NCBI GenBank assembly: GCA_945788545.1
Contig: CALZMK010000024.1
Span: 1 to 10,854 of the forward strand
DNA from: an uncultured Prevotella sp.
GTDB lineage: Bacteria; Bacteroidota; Bacteroidia; Bacteroidales; Bacteroidaceae
Length of the DNA: 10,854 nt
Direction of reading: 5' to 3'
Shown here: one piece after another, positions 1 to 7,252 of the stretch
Layout of the letters: each line of letters starts with the position of its first letter
Position numbering within the stretch: position 1 is the stretch's first letter
Made by a program: the position numbers and the translations under genes
The notes under the pieces: generated by a model
The model's database searches: none
What the model was told of the DNA's origin: nothing
The model's input: only the letters and a program-made list of their open reading frames with translations

Positions 1-1093
1 CCTGAACAAAATCATCCAGTTTGACAAAGCGGTCGAAAATACGGTCATAGGCTTCCTCGGGAACACCTTTTCCCGTATCAGTGACACTAATACAGAGATG
101 ACCATTGTCCTTTTGTTCCAAATTAATTGTAACAGTGCCCTTGCTGGTAAATTTTATGGCATTCGACATAAAGTTTACAACAATCTCGCGCAAGCGACCA
201 AAATCGGAATGGAGCATCAACGGATGTTCGGCAATATCCAATTTCAGATTAACCATTGGATTGACATTCTTCTTATCGAATTCCTCCACCACTCCTTGCA
301 ACAATGGAACAACGTCAAAGTCGGTGATATTCATTTTTGTCTTGTCATCCGATGCCTCAGCCTTGGATATGGTCATCATGTCCTCAAATATATTAAGCAA
401 CTTCTGGTTGTTCTCTTTGATGATAGAAATAAGTCCATTGCGTTCGTTGGGATCGGTGACTGTTGGAAGGATGTCGGAAAATCCTACAATTGCATTCAGT
501 GGTGTACGCACCTCATGACTGATATTGTCAATGAATGACGTTTTTAGTCTGTCGCTCTCCTCTGCCTTATTACGGGCGTCAACAAGGTCTTGCTCGAGTC
601 GCTTAACCTCGTCAATACACGAACTGGTGCCTACTATTACGAGTGGATTGCCGTTGTCATCGTGCTCCGACACTGTGGCATAGCTTTCCGACCAATATTC
701 ATTGTCAACATGAGGTGCCTTAACGCGATACTGCTCATGATATTCTGTTTTTGCACCCTTGCATAAAGCCAACAAGCTCTCCCTTACCCTTTCTACATCA
801 TTCACGTTCACCGACTGCATTACGATGTCAAACGGACATGCGAGCGGAGGGCTCAGCACATCAATTCGGGCACGGAAGTCACTATCGAAGGTAATCGTCA
901 TCGACTCCACGTCAAGTCGCCAAGTGGCAAGTTTCATTGCTTTCAACACCAACTCGTGCTCAACTCCATGCTTATGCATCGAGCCCAGATGAGACAATTC
1001 CTCGGTAGTCGTCTTGCGGTCACGCCACTGAAAGAATAGCGCCCCCACAAGCAATAACAGGATTAATCCGGTTCCAATCACCACGAGCCACAT
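1..1093 (-). CDS. PAS-containing sensor histidine kinase, C-terminus cut by window edge
   Basis: This is a two-component sensor kinase that autophosphorylates on His and passes the phosphate to a response regulator not present here. Reading the minus strand from ATG at 1093 gives one membrane segment (residues about 2-23, ending FFQWRDRK), then a PAS-like region (about 45-160, ending GNPLVIVGTSSCIDE), a short charged coiled linker, a HisKA dimerisation domain with NISHEVRTPLN (phospho-acceptor His about residue 193), and a HATPase domain with an N box (VNFMSNAIKF) and G1 box DTGKG (Asp about 339). The frame is still open at the left edge, so the GTGLGL-type G2 box and anything after it, such as a receiver domain, cannot be seen. 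In-frame ATGs also exist at 1141 and 1165. The 1165 start would make the mRNA nearly leaderless given the -7 box at 1174-1181, so I prefer 1093 but am unsure. The signal sensed is unknown. It is divergent from the serine acetyltransferase gene. Confidence 0.9.
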   Translation of the reverse strand, partial: MWLVVIGTGLILLLLVGALFFQWRDRKTTTEELSHLGSMHKHGVEHELVLKAMKLATWRLDVESMTITFDSDFRARIDVLSPPLACPFDIVMQSVNVNDVERVRESLLALCKGAKTEYHEQYRVKAPHVDNEYWSESYATVSEHDDNGNPLVIVGTSSCIDEVKRLEQDLVDARNKAEESDRLKTSFIDNISHEVRTPLNAIVGFSDILPTVTDPNERNGLISIIKENNQKLLNIFEDMMTISKAEASDDKTKMNITDFDVVPLLQGVVEEFDKKNVNPMVNLKLDIAEHPLMLHSDFGRLREIVVNFMSNAIKFTSKGTVTINLEQKDNGHLCISVTDTGKGVPEEAYDRIFDRFVKLDDFVQ

Positions 1094-1156
1094 GGTGGTG
1101 TTTTGTATCTGAATGTATATATAGAAATGATGTAATAACATAACAGCTGTGAATAA

Positions 1157-1178
1157 TTTGGCCATTTCGATGGCAAAA
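1157..1178. other. Small hairpin with TTCG loop at the predicted kinase transcript start
   Basis: Plus-strand positions 1161-1174 read GCCAT, TTCG, ATGGC: a perfect 5-bp stem around a four-base loop. Beyond one mismatch, three further A-T pairs extend it (1157-1159 with 1176-1178). It lies right after the kinase -7 box, so it would form the 5' end of that transcript or could be a protein site. There is no U-run after it on either strand, so it does not look like a terminator. Confidence 0.35.
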
Positions 1179-1181
1179 ATA
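1174..1181 (-). promoter_or_regulatory. Putative -7 box of the sensor kinase promoter (TATTTTTG)
   Basis: On the minus strand positions 1181-1174 read TATTTTTG, an exact match to the Bacteroidetes -7 consensus TAnnTTTG. With a 20-nt spacer the -33 position (1205-1202) reads TTTC, three of four bases of TTTG. Transcription would start near 1168, giving a leader of about 75 nt to the ATG at 1093, or 27 nt to the one at 1141. The region is AT-rich, so a chance match is possible. Confidence 0.45.
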
Positions 1182-1196
1182 CAAAATATTTTTGTA
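1180..1196. promoter_or_regulatory. 17-bp inverted repeat, possible operator in the divergent promoter region
   Basis: The sequence TACAAAATATTTTTGTA is a perfect dyad: 7-nt arms TACAAAA and TTTTGTA around TAT. It covers the spacer of the predicted kinase promoter next to its -7 box, a usual place for a repressor, and ends 25 nt upstream of the -33 element of the acetyltransferase promoter. I cannot assign a regulator. The AT-rich background makes such dyads more likely by chance. Confidence 0.35.
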
Positions 1197-1220
1197 ATAA
1201 TGAAAAAAAACAGATTTTTT

Positions 1221-1252
1221 TTTGGGATTTTCTATTTAATTGAGTAACTTTG
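1221..1252 (+). promoter_or_regulatory. Bacteroidetes-type promoter for the serine acetyltransferase cluster
   Basis: TTTG at 1221-1224, exactly 20 nt of spacer, then TAACTTTG at 1245-1252 match the Bacteroidetes sigma-ABfr consensus TTTG-N19-21-TAnnTTTG at all fixed positions. Transcription should begin around 1257-1260, about 20 nt upstream of the ATG at 1281. This is the best promoter in the window and could serve several of the genes downstream. Confidence 0.75.
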
Positions 1253-1280
1253 TACCCAAATATTGAGATTTTCAGCTGAA

Positions 1281-2165
1281 ATGGGTAACTATAATCACAG
1301 TAAGGCACTGACGAGGACAGTTGAACGACTGTCTGAGCCCAAGTCTCTCGAAGGACTGTTTCATAGACATACCGAGGGTAATCCTCTCCCGTCGGGCAAG
1401 GTGCTTGAGGAAATAATCGAATTGTCGAGGGCCATCATCTTTCCTGGCTACTTCGGCAAGTCGTCCGTAAACACCCGAACCATAAAATTCCATATTGGAG
1501 CCAATGTAGAGAAACTCTACAAGTTGCTTTCTGACCAAATAATGGCAGGTCTGTGCTTTGCATGCGAGACTTGTCCTGATGTGGGTGTGCACTGTCGCGA
1601 CAAAGCCAACGACATCGCTGCGAGGTTTATCGAAAGACTGCCTGACATAAGGCAAACTCTTGCCACCGACGTGGATGCAGCATACAATGGCGACCCGGCA
1701 GCAGTAAATGTGGGTGAGATTATCTCGTGCTATCCTGTAATAAAGGCACTGACCAACTATCGCATTGCCCACGAACTGCATATTATGGGTGTGCCACTCA
1801 TTCCGAGAATCATCACCGAGATGGCTCATTCCGAGACTGGCATTGATATTCATCCCGCAGCCACTATCGGACATCATTTCACCATTGACCACGGAACGGG
1901 TGTTGTCGTTGGAGCCACTTGTATCATTGGCAACAACGTGAAACTTTATCAGGGAGTAACCCTTGGCGCAAAGAGTTTTCCGCTCGACGAATCGGGCAAC
2001 CCCATCAAGGGCATCCCCCGTCACCCTATCCTCGAAGACAATGTCATCGTATATTCTAATGCCACCATTCTCGGCCGTATCACCATAGGCGAGGGATGCA
2101 TTGTGGGAGCAAACATGTGGGTGACAGAGAGTATGGAACCGAAGACGAGGAAAATTAAGAATTAA
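1281..2165 (+). CDS. cysE: Serine O-acetyltransferase, long EpsC/CysE type
   Basis: This enzyme transfers acetyl from acetyl-CoA to L-serine, giving O-acetylserine for cysteine synthesis in the cytoplasm. The 294-residue product has an N-terminal helical region, the AYNGDPAA segment common in this group, then the left-handed beta-helix of hexapeptide repeats (about residues 185-285). GIDIHPAATIG supplies Asp189 and IDHGTG supplies His204, spaced like the catalytic Asp143/His158 pair of E. coli CysE. KLYQGVTLGAKSFP and GIPRHPILED are also typical. Four Cys (92, 95, 98, 105) sit in the N-terminal part. I choose ATG 1281 over an in-frame TTG at 1263, because the TTG is almost at the predicted transcript start. 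The C-terminus is short and ends KIKN, encoded by an ATTAAGA repeat that also gives the stop. Cysteine synthase is not in the window. Confidence 0.93.
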   Translation: MGNYNHSKALTRTVERLSEPKSLEGLFHRHTEGNPLPSGKVLEEIIELSRAIIFPGYFGKSSVNTRTIKFHIGANVEKLYKLLSDQIMAGLCFACETCPDVGVHCRDKANDIAARFIERLPDIRQTLATDVDAAYNGDPAAVNVGEIISCYPVIKALTNYRIAHELHIMGVPLIPRIITEMAHSETGIDIHPAATIGHHFTIDHGTGVVVGATCIIGNNVKLYQGVTLGAKSFPLDESGNPIKGIPRHPILEDNVIVYSNATILGRITIGEGCIVGANMWVTESMEPKTRKIKN

Positions 2166-2167
2166 GA
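2154..2167 (+). repeat. Two tandem ATTAAGA heptamers at the acetyltransferase stop codon
   Basis: ATTAAGA occurs twice head to tail. The first copy and the start of the second encode the last residues, and TAA at 2163-2165 inside the second copy is the stop. It is the shortest of four related arrays in the window. Confidence 0.7.
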
Positions 2168-2181
2168 AAAATACATATATA

Positions 2182-3681
2182 ATGGAAAAAGAATTTGAAC
2201 TGATCGCCAAAACATTCATGGGACTGGAACCTGTATTGGCGAAAGAATTGACACAATTGGGCGCCAACGACGTGCAAATAGGACGACGCATGGTGTCATT
2301 TACGGGAAACAAGGAGTTGATGTATCGCGCCAACTTCCAACTGCACACGGCAATCAGGATTCTAAAGCCCATCACTCACTTCAAGGCCAAGTCGGCCGAC
2401 GATGTGTATGAGGAGATAAAGAAGGTGGATTGGACGGAGTATCTCGACAACAACAAGACATTCGCTGTGGATGCAGTGGTATTCTCCGACGAGTTCCGCC
2501 ATTCCAAGTTTGTTGCCTACAAGGTTAAGGACGCCATCGTTGACCAATTCCGCGAAAAGACGGGTCAACGCCCGAATATCAGTGTTGCCAATCCTGATAT
2601 CCGCCTGAATATCCACGTGGCAGAAGACAAGTGTACTCTGTCACTCGATTCAAGCGGCGAGAGTCTCCATCGTCGTGGTTATCGCCAGGAGAGTGTAGAG
2701 GCTCCACTCAACGAGGTACTTGCAGCCGGAATGATTCTCATGACCGGATGGCAAGGAGAAACCGACTTCATCGACCCGATGTGCGGCTCGGGCACTCTGC
2801 TTATCGAGGCTGCCCTCATTGCGCGCAACATGGCTCCTGGACTGTTCCGCAAGGAGTTTGCATTCGAAAAATGGCCTGACTTCGACAAGGATCTCTTCGA
2901 CGAGATATACAACGACGACTCACAGGAACGCGAGTTCACTCACCATATCTACGGATATGATATCGACATGAAGGCAGTGAACACTGCCAACATGAATGTG
3001 AAGGCAGCCGGACTCAGCAAGGACATCACTGTTGCACATGCCGACTTCAAGGACTTCACGCAACCCAAAGAGAAGAGTATTATCGTCACCAACCCTCCCT
3101 ACGGCGAGCGTATATCCACTCCCGACCTTTTGGGCACATACAAGATGATTGGCGAGCGACTCAAGCACCAGTTCCTCAACAACGACGCATGGATACTAAG
3201 CTATCGCGAGGAATGCTTCGAACAGATTGGATTGAAGCCTTCACTCAAGACACCTCTTTATAATGGATCTCTTGAATGTGAATTCCGTAAGTATCAGATC
3301 TTCGACGGTAAATTGCGCGACTTCCGCTCTGAGGGTGGTATAGTCAAGACCGACGAGGAGAAGAAACTCATGCGCGAGAAGCACAGGTTCAAGAAGGAGC
3401 GCGAGTTTAAGAAACGCCTCACCGAGACTGAAGAGAACGAGGAGGGCGACATCCGCTCATTTAAGTTCCATCGCCATGATGTGCTCACCGGCGACGACAA
3501 GCGTCCACGCCGACGCAGCAATGACGACGATGACAACAAGCGTGGAAGAAAGCCATTCGACCGCAAGGGCAATGGTGGTTTTGACCGCAAGGGCAAAGGC
3601 GGATTCGACAGAAGAGGCAAAGGCGGTTTCGACCGCAAGAAAAAGAGACAGAATAACGATTTCGATTCTTATGACGACTAA
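2182..3681 (+). CDS. THUMP-domain class I SAM-dependent RNA methyltransferase (RlmL-like)
   Basis: It is predicted to methylate a base in rRNA or tRNA. The 499-residue product has an N-terminal THUMP-type region (about 5-160), then a UPF0020-type Rossmann methyltransferase (about 165-385) with SAM motif I DPMCGSGTLLIEAA from Asp198 and catalytic motif IV NPPYGER from Asn304, a signature of N-methylation of bases. It resembles the N-terminal half of E. coli RlmKL, which makes m2G2445 in 23S rRNA, but there is no second (RlmK) domain, so the exact target is uncertain. From about residue 395 the protein becomes a long, highly charged, probably disordered tail with four FDRKGKGG-like 8-residue repeats, likely an RNA-binding extension. 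It starts 16 nt after the acetyltransferase stop, and its end overlaps the peptidase start by 11 nt. Confidence 0.9.
   Translation: MEKEFELIAKTFMGLEPVLAKELTQLGANDVQIGRRMVSFTGNKELMYRANFQLHTAIRILKPITHFKAKSADDVYEEIKKVDWTEYLDNNKTFAVDAVVFSDEFRHSKFVAYKVKDAIVDQFREKTGQRPNISVANPDIRLNIHVAEDKCTLSLDSSGESLHRRGYRQESVEAPLNEVLAAGMILMTGWQGETDFIDPMCGSGTLLIEAALIARNMAPGLFRKEFAFEKWPDFDKDLFDEIYNDDSQEREFTHHIYGYDIDMKAVNTANMNVKAAGLSKDITVAHADFKDFTQPKEKSIIVTNPPYGERISTPDLLGTYKMIGERLKHQFLNNDAWILSYREECFEQIGLKPSLKTPLYNGSLECEFRKYQIFDGKLRDFRSEGGIVKTDEEKKLMREKHRFKKEREFKKRLTETEENEEGDIRSFKFHRHDVLTGDDKRPRRRSNDDDDNKRGRKPFDRKGNGGFDRKGKGGFDRRGKGGFDRKKKRQNNDFDSYDD
3556..3651 (+). repeat. Four in-frame 24-bp repeats encoding the RG-rich methyltransferase tail
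   Basis: Four consecutive 24-nt units encode FDRKGNGG, FDRKGKGG, FDRRGKGG and FDRKKKRQ. The nucleotide copies are diverged mainly at third positions (TTC/TTT, GGT/GGC), which suggests an older duplication kept for its protein sequence. Gly, Arg, Lys and Phe spacing is reminiscent of RGG-type RNA-binding tails. Confidence 0.85.
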
Positions 3682-5830
3682 GAAGTGTTTTGCGGCTATT
3701 GTCGCATTTGCAAGCATTATGGCATCTACCAGCATCACGGCCCAGGAACTCAAGCAGTTTACACTGGAGGATCTCAACTTTGGCGGTGTCAACTATCGCA
3801 AGTTCATTCCAGAGAGACTATACACCACATGGTGGGGCGACCAACTGATGTATCTGGACGTGGAGGAAACTGGTGTCGTTGACATGAAGACAGGCAAGAA
3901 GCGTGCCCTCTTCACTCTTGACGACATCAACAACAAGCTCGACGGCGAAAATGTGGTGCGCACTCTGCAAAGGGTGTCATTCCCCTACCCCGGCAAGACA
4001 CTCGCCCTTGTAGCAAGCAAAACTACAAGGATGTTGTATGACTGGAGTAAGTGTGAGGTGGTATGGAATCAGCCATGTGAGGGTGAGACCGAGACCCACT
4101 GGAACAAGACATCACGAATATCGGCCTACGTCAAGGACAATCAGCTCTGGATAACGGATGCCAAGGGGAAGAGTACTCAACTCACCACCGACGGTACGCG
4201 CGATATTGTATATGGCCAGTCGGTCCACCGCAACGAGTTTGGCATTGAGGAGGGCATCTTCTGGGCTCCCGACGGCAATAGGTTTGCCTTCTATCGTATG
4301 GACCAGACAATGGTGACCGACTATCCTCAGGTGAACACATTCGAACGTGTGGCTACCTATGAGCCCGACAAATATCCTATGCTCGGCATGACGAGCCACA
4401 AGGTGACCGTGGGTATCTACGACTGCCCTACGGGAAAGATACAGTATCTCAATGCCGGCGACCCCACCGACCGATATTTCACCAACATAGCATGGAGTCC
4501 CGACAGCAAGACGGTATATATGTTCGAGCTCAACCGACTGCAGAACGACTGCCAACTCGTGAGCTATGATGCCACAACAGGCAACAAACATAAGGAGCTC
4601 TACCACGAAACGAGCGACAAGTATGTTGAGCCTTTGCATCCCATTGTCTTCCTACCATGGGACAACCAGCAGTTTGTCATGCAGAGTCAGAAAGACGGAT
4701 TCAACCACCTTTATATATATAATATAGGTACGGGTAAGATTCGCCAACTGACCAAGGGAAACTTTGTGGTGGAGGACTTCTATGGTTTCAACGCCAAGAA
4801 CAAGACAGCCATTATTGCCACCAATGAGGCCAACCCTATACAACGCAATATCTATGCCGTTGACGTGAAGACGGGAAAGTGCAAGTCACTCGACAACAGT
4901 CGCGGCAGCCATTTTGCAATGCCCAGCAAGAGTGGACAATGGATTGTGGATATGTATAGCGAACCGGATGTACCACGCAACTACGATCTTGTGAGTACAT
5001 CCACCGGCAAGTCGCTCAGATTGCTTACATCCAAAGACCCATGGGAAGGCTATCAGCAACCCATCTTCGAGAGCGGAAGCATCAAGGCAGCCGACGGCAC
5101 GACAGACCTATATTGGCGCATGGTGAAGCCAGCAGACTTCGACGCCACCAAGAAATATCCCACAGTGGTATATGTTTATGGCGGTCCGCATGCCCATAAC
5201 GTGGAGGCGGCATGGCATTGGTACAGCCGTTCATGGGAAACATACATGGCCCAAAAGGGATATATAGTATTCATCCTCGACAACCGTGGCAGCGAAAACC
5301 GTGGACTGGAGTTTGAGCAGGCCACATGGCACAAACTCGGTAAGGTGGAAATGCTCGACCAGATGAAGGGTGTGGATTATCTAAAGTCGTTGCCATACGT
5401 TGACACCAACCGACTTGGCGTACATGGATGGAGCTACGGTGGATTCATGACCATCTCGCTGATGACCAATTATCCCGACGTGTTCAAGGTGGGAGTGGCT
5501 GGAGGTCCTGTCATCGATTGGAAATGGTATGAGGTGATGTATGGAGAGCGATATATGGGCACCCCCGACACCAACAAGGAGGGCATCGAGGCTTGTTCGC
5601 TCATCCCCATGGCAAAGAACCTCAAGGGAAAACTACAGATCATCATCGGAATGAACGACCCTACGGTAGTGCCTCAGCATGCCTTGTCGTTCATCGATGC
5701 ATGCACCGAAGCTGGCACTCAGCCCGACTTCTTCGTCTATCCAGGCGAGGGACACAACATGGCAGGTCACAAGAGTGTTCATCTGCACGAGAGAATAACA
5801 CAGTACTTTGAGGAGTTTTTAAAAAATTAA
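3671..5830 (+). CDS. dpp4: Secreted S9 family prolyl peptidase, dipeptidyl-peptidase IV type
   Basis: This serine peptidase releases dipeptides, preferably Xaa-Pro, from peptide N-termini in the periplasm. The 719-residue product begins with a signal peptide (KK then a hydrophobic stretch, probable cleavage after Ala24 before Gln25). An N-terminal beta-propeller (about 60-480) contains NEFGIEEGIFWAPDG with the Glu193-Glu194 pair that in DPP IV binds the substrate amino group, followed by FAFYRMDQ. The C-terminal alpha/beta hydrolase has GWSYGG (Ser588), GMNDPT (Asp663) and GEGHNM (His695), a complete triad with the spacing of DPP IV enzymes. The start ATG lies inside the methyltransferase stop region (ATGACGACTAA), so translation may be coupled; the frame is open back to 3476, but that would put a poor N-terminus before the signal peptide. 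A prolyl tripeptidyl peptidase is the main alternative. Confidence 0.9.
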   Translation: MTTKKCFAAIVAFASIMASTSITAQELKQFTLEDLNFGGVNYRKFIPERLYTTWWGDQLMYLDVEETGVVDMKTGKKRALFTLDDINNKLDGENVVRTLQRVSFPYPGKTLALVASKTTRMLYDWSKCEVVWNQPCEGETETHWNKTSRISAYVKDNQLWITDAKGKSTQLTTDGTRDIVYGQSVHRNEFGIEEGIFWAPDGNRFAFYRMDQTMVTDYPQVNTFERVATYEPDKYPMLGMTSHKVTVGIYDCPTGKIQYLNAGDPTDRYFTNIAWSPDSKTVYMFELNRLQNDCQLVSYDATTGNKHKELYHETSDKYVEPLHPIVFLPWDNQQFVMQSQKDGFNHLYIYNIGTGKIRQLTKGNFVVEDFYGFNAKNKTAIIATNEANPIQRNIYAVDVKTGKCKSLDNSRGSHFAMPSKSGQWIVDMYSEPDVPRNYDLVSTSTGKSLRLLTSKDPWEGYQQPIFESGSIKAADGTTDLYWRMVKPADFDATKKYPTVVYVYGGPHAHNVEAAWHWYSRSWETYMAQKGYIVFILDNRGSENRGLEFEQATWHKLGKVEMLDQMKGVDYLKSLPYVDTNRLGVHGWSYGGFMTISLMTNYPDVFKVGVAGGPVIDWKWYEVMYGERYMGTPDTNKEGIEACSLIPMAKNLKGKLQIIIGMNDPTVVPQHALSFIDACTEAGTQPDFFVYPGEGHNMAGHKSVHLHERITQYFEEFLKN

Positions 5831-5857
5831 AATATTAAAATATTAAAGAATTAAAGA
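5826..5857 (+). repeat. Four octamers (ATTAAAAT x2, ATTAAAGA x2) at the peptidase stop codon
   Basis: Period-8 array: ATTAAAAT at 5826 and 5834, then ATTAAAGA at 5842 and 5850. The peptidase stop TAA (5828-5830) is inside the first unit, and its last residues LKN come from the run just before it. Confidence 0.8.
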
Positions 5858-5875
5858 TTTACCTTCCGCATTGCA

Positions 5876-5902
5876 AAATCCCCCTCGGGGGATTTAGGGG
5901 GG
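5876..5902. repeat. GC-rich hairpin repeat upstream of purD
   Basis: AAATCCCCC, the two-base loop TC, then GGGGGATTT form a perfect 9-bp inverted repeat (5876-5895), followed by A and six G (5897-5902). The last G-run can pair with the same C-run, so two exclusive folds are possible. It stands out sharply from the AT-rich surroundings and ends 15 nt before the purD ATG. Similar C-run/G-run palindromes around AAATCCCCC are, from memory, common intergenic repeats in Bacteroidetes, so it may be a dispersed element rather than a purD-specific control. Confidence 0.6.
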
Positions 5903-5917
5903 CTGAAATTATAAATT

Positions 5918-7186
5918 ATGAAGATACTTTTATTAGGAAGTGGCGGCCGTGAGCACGCCTTAGCATGGAAAATCTCGCAGAGCGAGAAGGTGGAGAAACT
6001 GTTTATCGCCCCCGGCAATGCCGGTACTACCAATTGTGGCGAGAATGTGGCAATAGGAGTTAACGACTTCGAGAAGATCAAGGAGTTTGTTGTTGCCAAC
6101 AGTGTAGATATGGTTGTGGTTGGTCCTGAAGACCCACTCGTAAAGGGTGTTTACGACGACCTTAAAGCCGACGAGCGTACAAAGAACATTCCTGTCATCG
6201 GTCCGTCAAAGGCTGGTGCTGTTCTCGAAGGTTCCAAAGACTTCGCCAAGGCGTTCATGCAGCGTCATAACATCCCCACGGCAAAATATCAGACCTTCGA
6301 CGGCACAACACTTGACGAGGGTCTGAAGTTCCTCGAAACACTCAAGGCTCCCTACGTCTTGAAGGCCGACGGTCTGTGTGCCGGCAAGGGTGTTCTCATC
6401 CTCCCCACCCTCGACGAGGCAAAGCAGGAACTCAAGGAGATGCTCGGCGGTATGTTCGGCAATGCCTCTGCACGCGTGGTCATCGAGGAATTCCTCAGCG
6501 GCATCGAGTGCTCGGTATTCATACTCACCGACGGCACTCATTATAAGATTCTGCCCGAGGCAAAGGACTACAAGCGCATCGGCGAGGGCGACACAGGATT
6601 GAACACTGGCGGTATGGGCAGTGTCACTCCCGTTCCGTTTGCCACCAAGGAGTGGATGCAGAAGGTAGAGGACCGCATCATCCGTCCTACCGTTGACGGA
6701 CTGGCCTCTGAGGGCATCGACTACAAGGGCTTCATCTTCTTCGGACTCATCAATGTTGACGGCGAACCGATGGTCATTGAGTATAACTGCCGCATGGGCG
6801 ACCCCGAGACCGAGAGTGTAATGTTGCGCCTGAAGAGCGATATAGTAGATTTATTTGAGGGTGTTGCCAACGGCGACCTCGACAAGCGTGCCATCGAGTT
6901 CGACGAGCGTGCCGTGGTATGCGTTATGCTCGTCAGTGGCGGCTATCCACAGGAATACAAGAAGGGTTATCCCATCACAGGCATAGAGGATGTCGAGGGT
7001 AGTATTGTCTTCCATGCCGGCACGACGATGAAGGATGGTGATGTCGTAACAAATGGCGGAAGAGTGATAGCTGTCAGTTCCTATGGCAAGGACAAGGCCG
7101 AGGCTCTGAAGAAGAGTTTCGAGGAGGCACAGAAAATCAACTTCACCGACAAGTATTTCCGTCGTGACATAGGACAAGACGTTTAG
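5918..7186 (+). CDS. purD: Phosphoribosylamine-glycine ligase (GAR synthetase)
   Basis: It catalyses the second step of de novo purine synthesis: phosphoribosylamine plus glycine plus ATP gives glycinamide ribonucleotide, in the cytoplasm. The 422-residue product has the usual length. It opens with the nucleotide-binding [11 protein letters not shown], then has [19 protein letters not shown] before the ATP-grasp domain, [11 protein letters not shown] (Lys149), [12 protein letters not shown], and the metal/ATP-binding [12 protein letters not shown] (Gly294-Asp-Pro-Glu297), ending with the GARS C-terminal domain. The ATG at 5918 gives the expected [10 protein letters not shown] start; there is no clear Shine-Dalgarno, as usual in this group. 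No other purine gene is nearby. The 87-nt leader holds an octamer array and a GC-rich hairpin and no recognisable promoter or purine riboswitch. Confidence 0.96.
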   Translation: MKILLLGSGGREHALAWKISQSEKVEKLFIAPGNAGTTNCGENVAIGVNDFEKIKEFVVANSVDMVVVGPEDPLVKGVYDDLKADERTKNIPVIGPSKAGAVLEGSKDFAKAFMQRHNIPTAKYQTFDGTTLDEGLKFLETLKAPYVLKADGLCAGKGVLILPTLDEAKQELKEMLGGMFGNASARVVIEEFLSGIECSVFILTDGTHYKILPEAKDYKRIGEGDTGLNTGGMGSVTPVPFATKEWMQKVEDRIIRPTVDGLASEGIDYKGFIFFGLINVDGEPMVIEYNCRMGDPETESVMLRLKSDIVDLFEGVANGDLDKRAIEFDERAVVCVMLVSGGYPQEYKKGYPITGIEDVEGSIVFHAGTTMKDGDVVTNGGRVIAVSSYGKDKAEALKKSFEEAQKINFTDKYFRRDIGQDV

Positions 7187-7206
7187 TCTTTTCCATTGGG
7201 AAAAGA
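7187..7206 (+). terminator. Hairpin directly after the purD stop, possible weak terminator
   Basis: TCTTTTCC, loop ATTG, GGAAAAGA gives a perfect 8-bp stem starting at the base after the TAG stop. The downstream sequence is rich in A and T but has no U-run, so it is not a standard intrinsic terminator. It could instead protect the 3' end of the message or pause transcription. Confidence 0.35.
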
Positions 7207-7244
7207 ATTAAAAAATTAAAATATTAAAAAATTAAAATATTAAA
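7207..7244 (+). repeat. Tandem AT-rich array, two perfect 16-mers plus a partial unit
   Basis: ATTAAAAAATTAAAAT is repeated twice without change (7207-7222 and 7223-7238), followed by ATTAAA. It can also be read as period-8 units ATTAAAAA and ATTAAAAT. It fills most of the gap between purD and the next gene and does not overlap a stop codon. Confidence 0.85.
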
Positions 7245-7252
7245 GACTCTGG

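Noticed and set aside
98..538. Two overlapping plus-strand open frames within 98-538
   Set aside because: They lie opposite the HisKA and HATPase domains of the sensor kinase, whose motifs are unmistakable on the minus strand.
1263..1280. TTG start six codons upstream of the acetyltransferase ATG
   Set aside because: It lies within a few bases of the predicted transcription start; ATG 1281 is the better start.
1272..2375. Long 367-codon minus-strand open frame opposite the acetyltransferase
   Set aside because: It is the antisense shadow of a clearly coding serine acetyltransferase, and its predicted protein is Cys/His-rich nonsense with no family pattern.
3556..3651. Short direct repeats that could suggest a CRISPR-like array
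   Set aside because: The 24-bp units are adjacent without spacers and keep the reading frame, so they are a protein repeat.
3476..3670. Extended N-terminus of the S9 peptidase
   Set aside because: The frame happens to be open through the repeat-rich methyltransferase tail. The extension would bury the signal peptide, and ATG 3671 starts a classic one.
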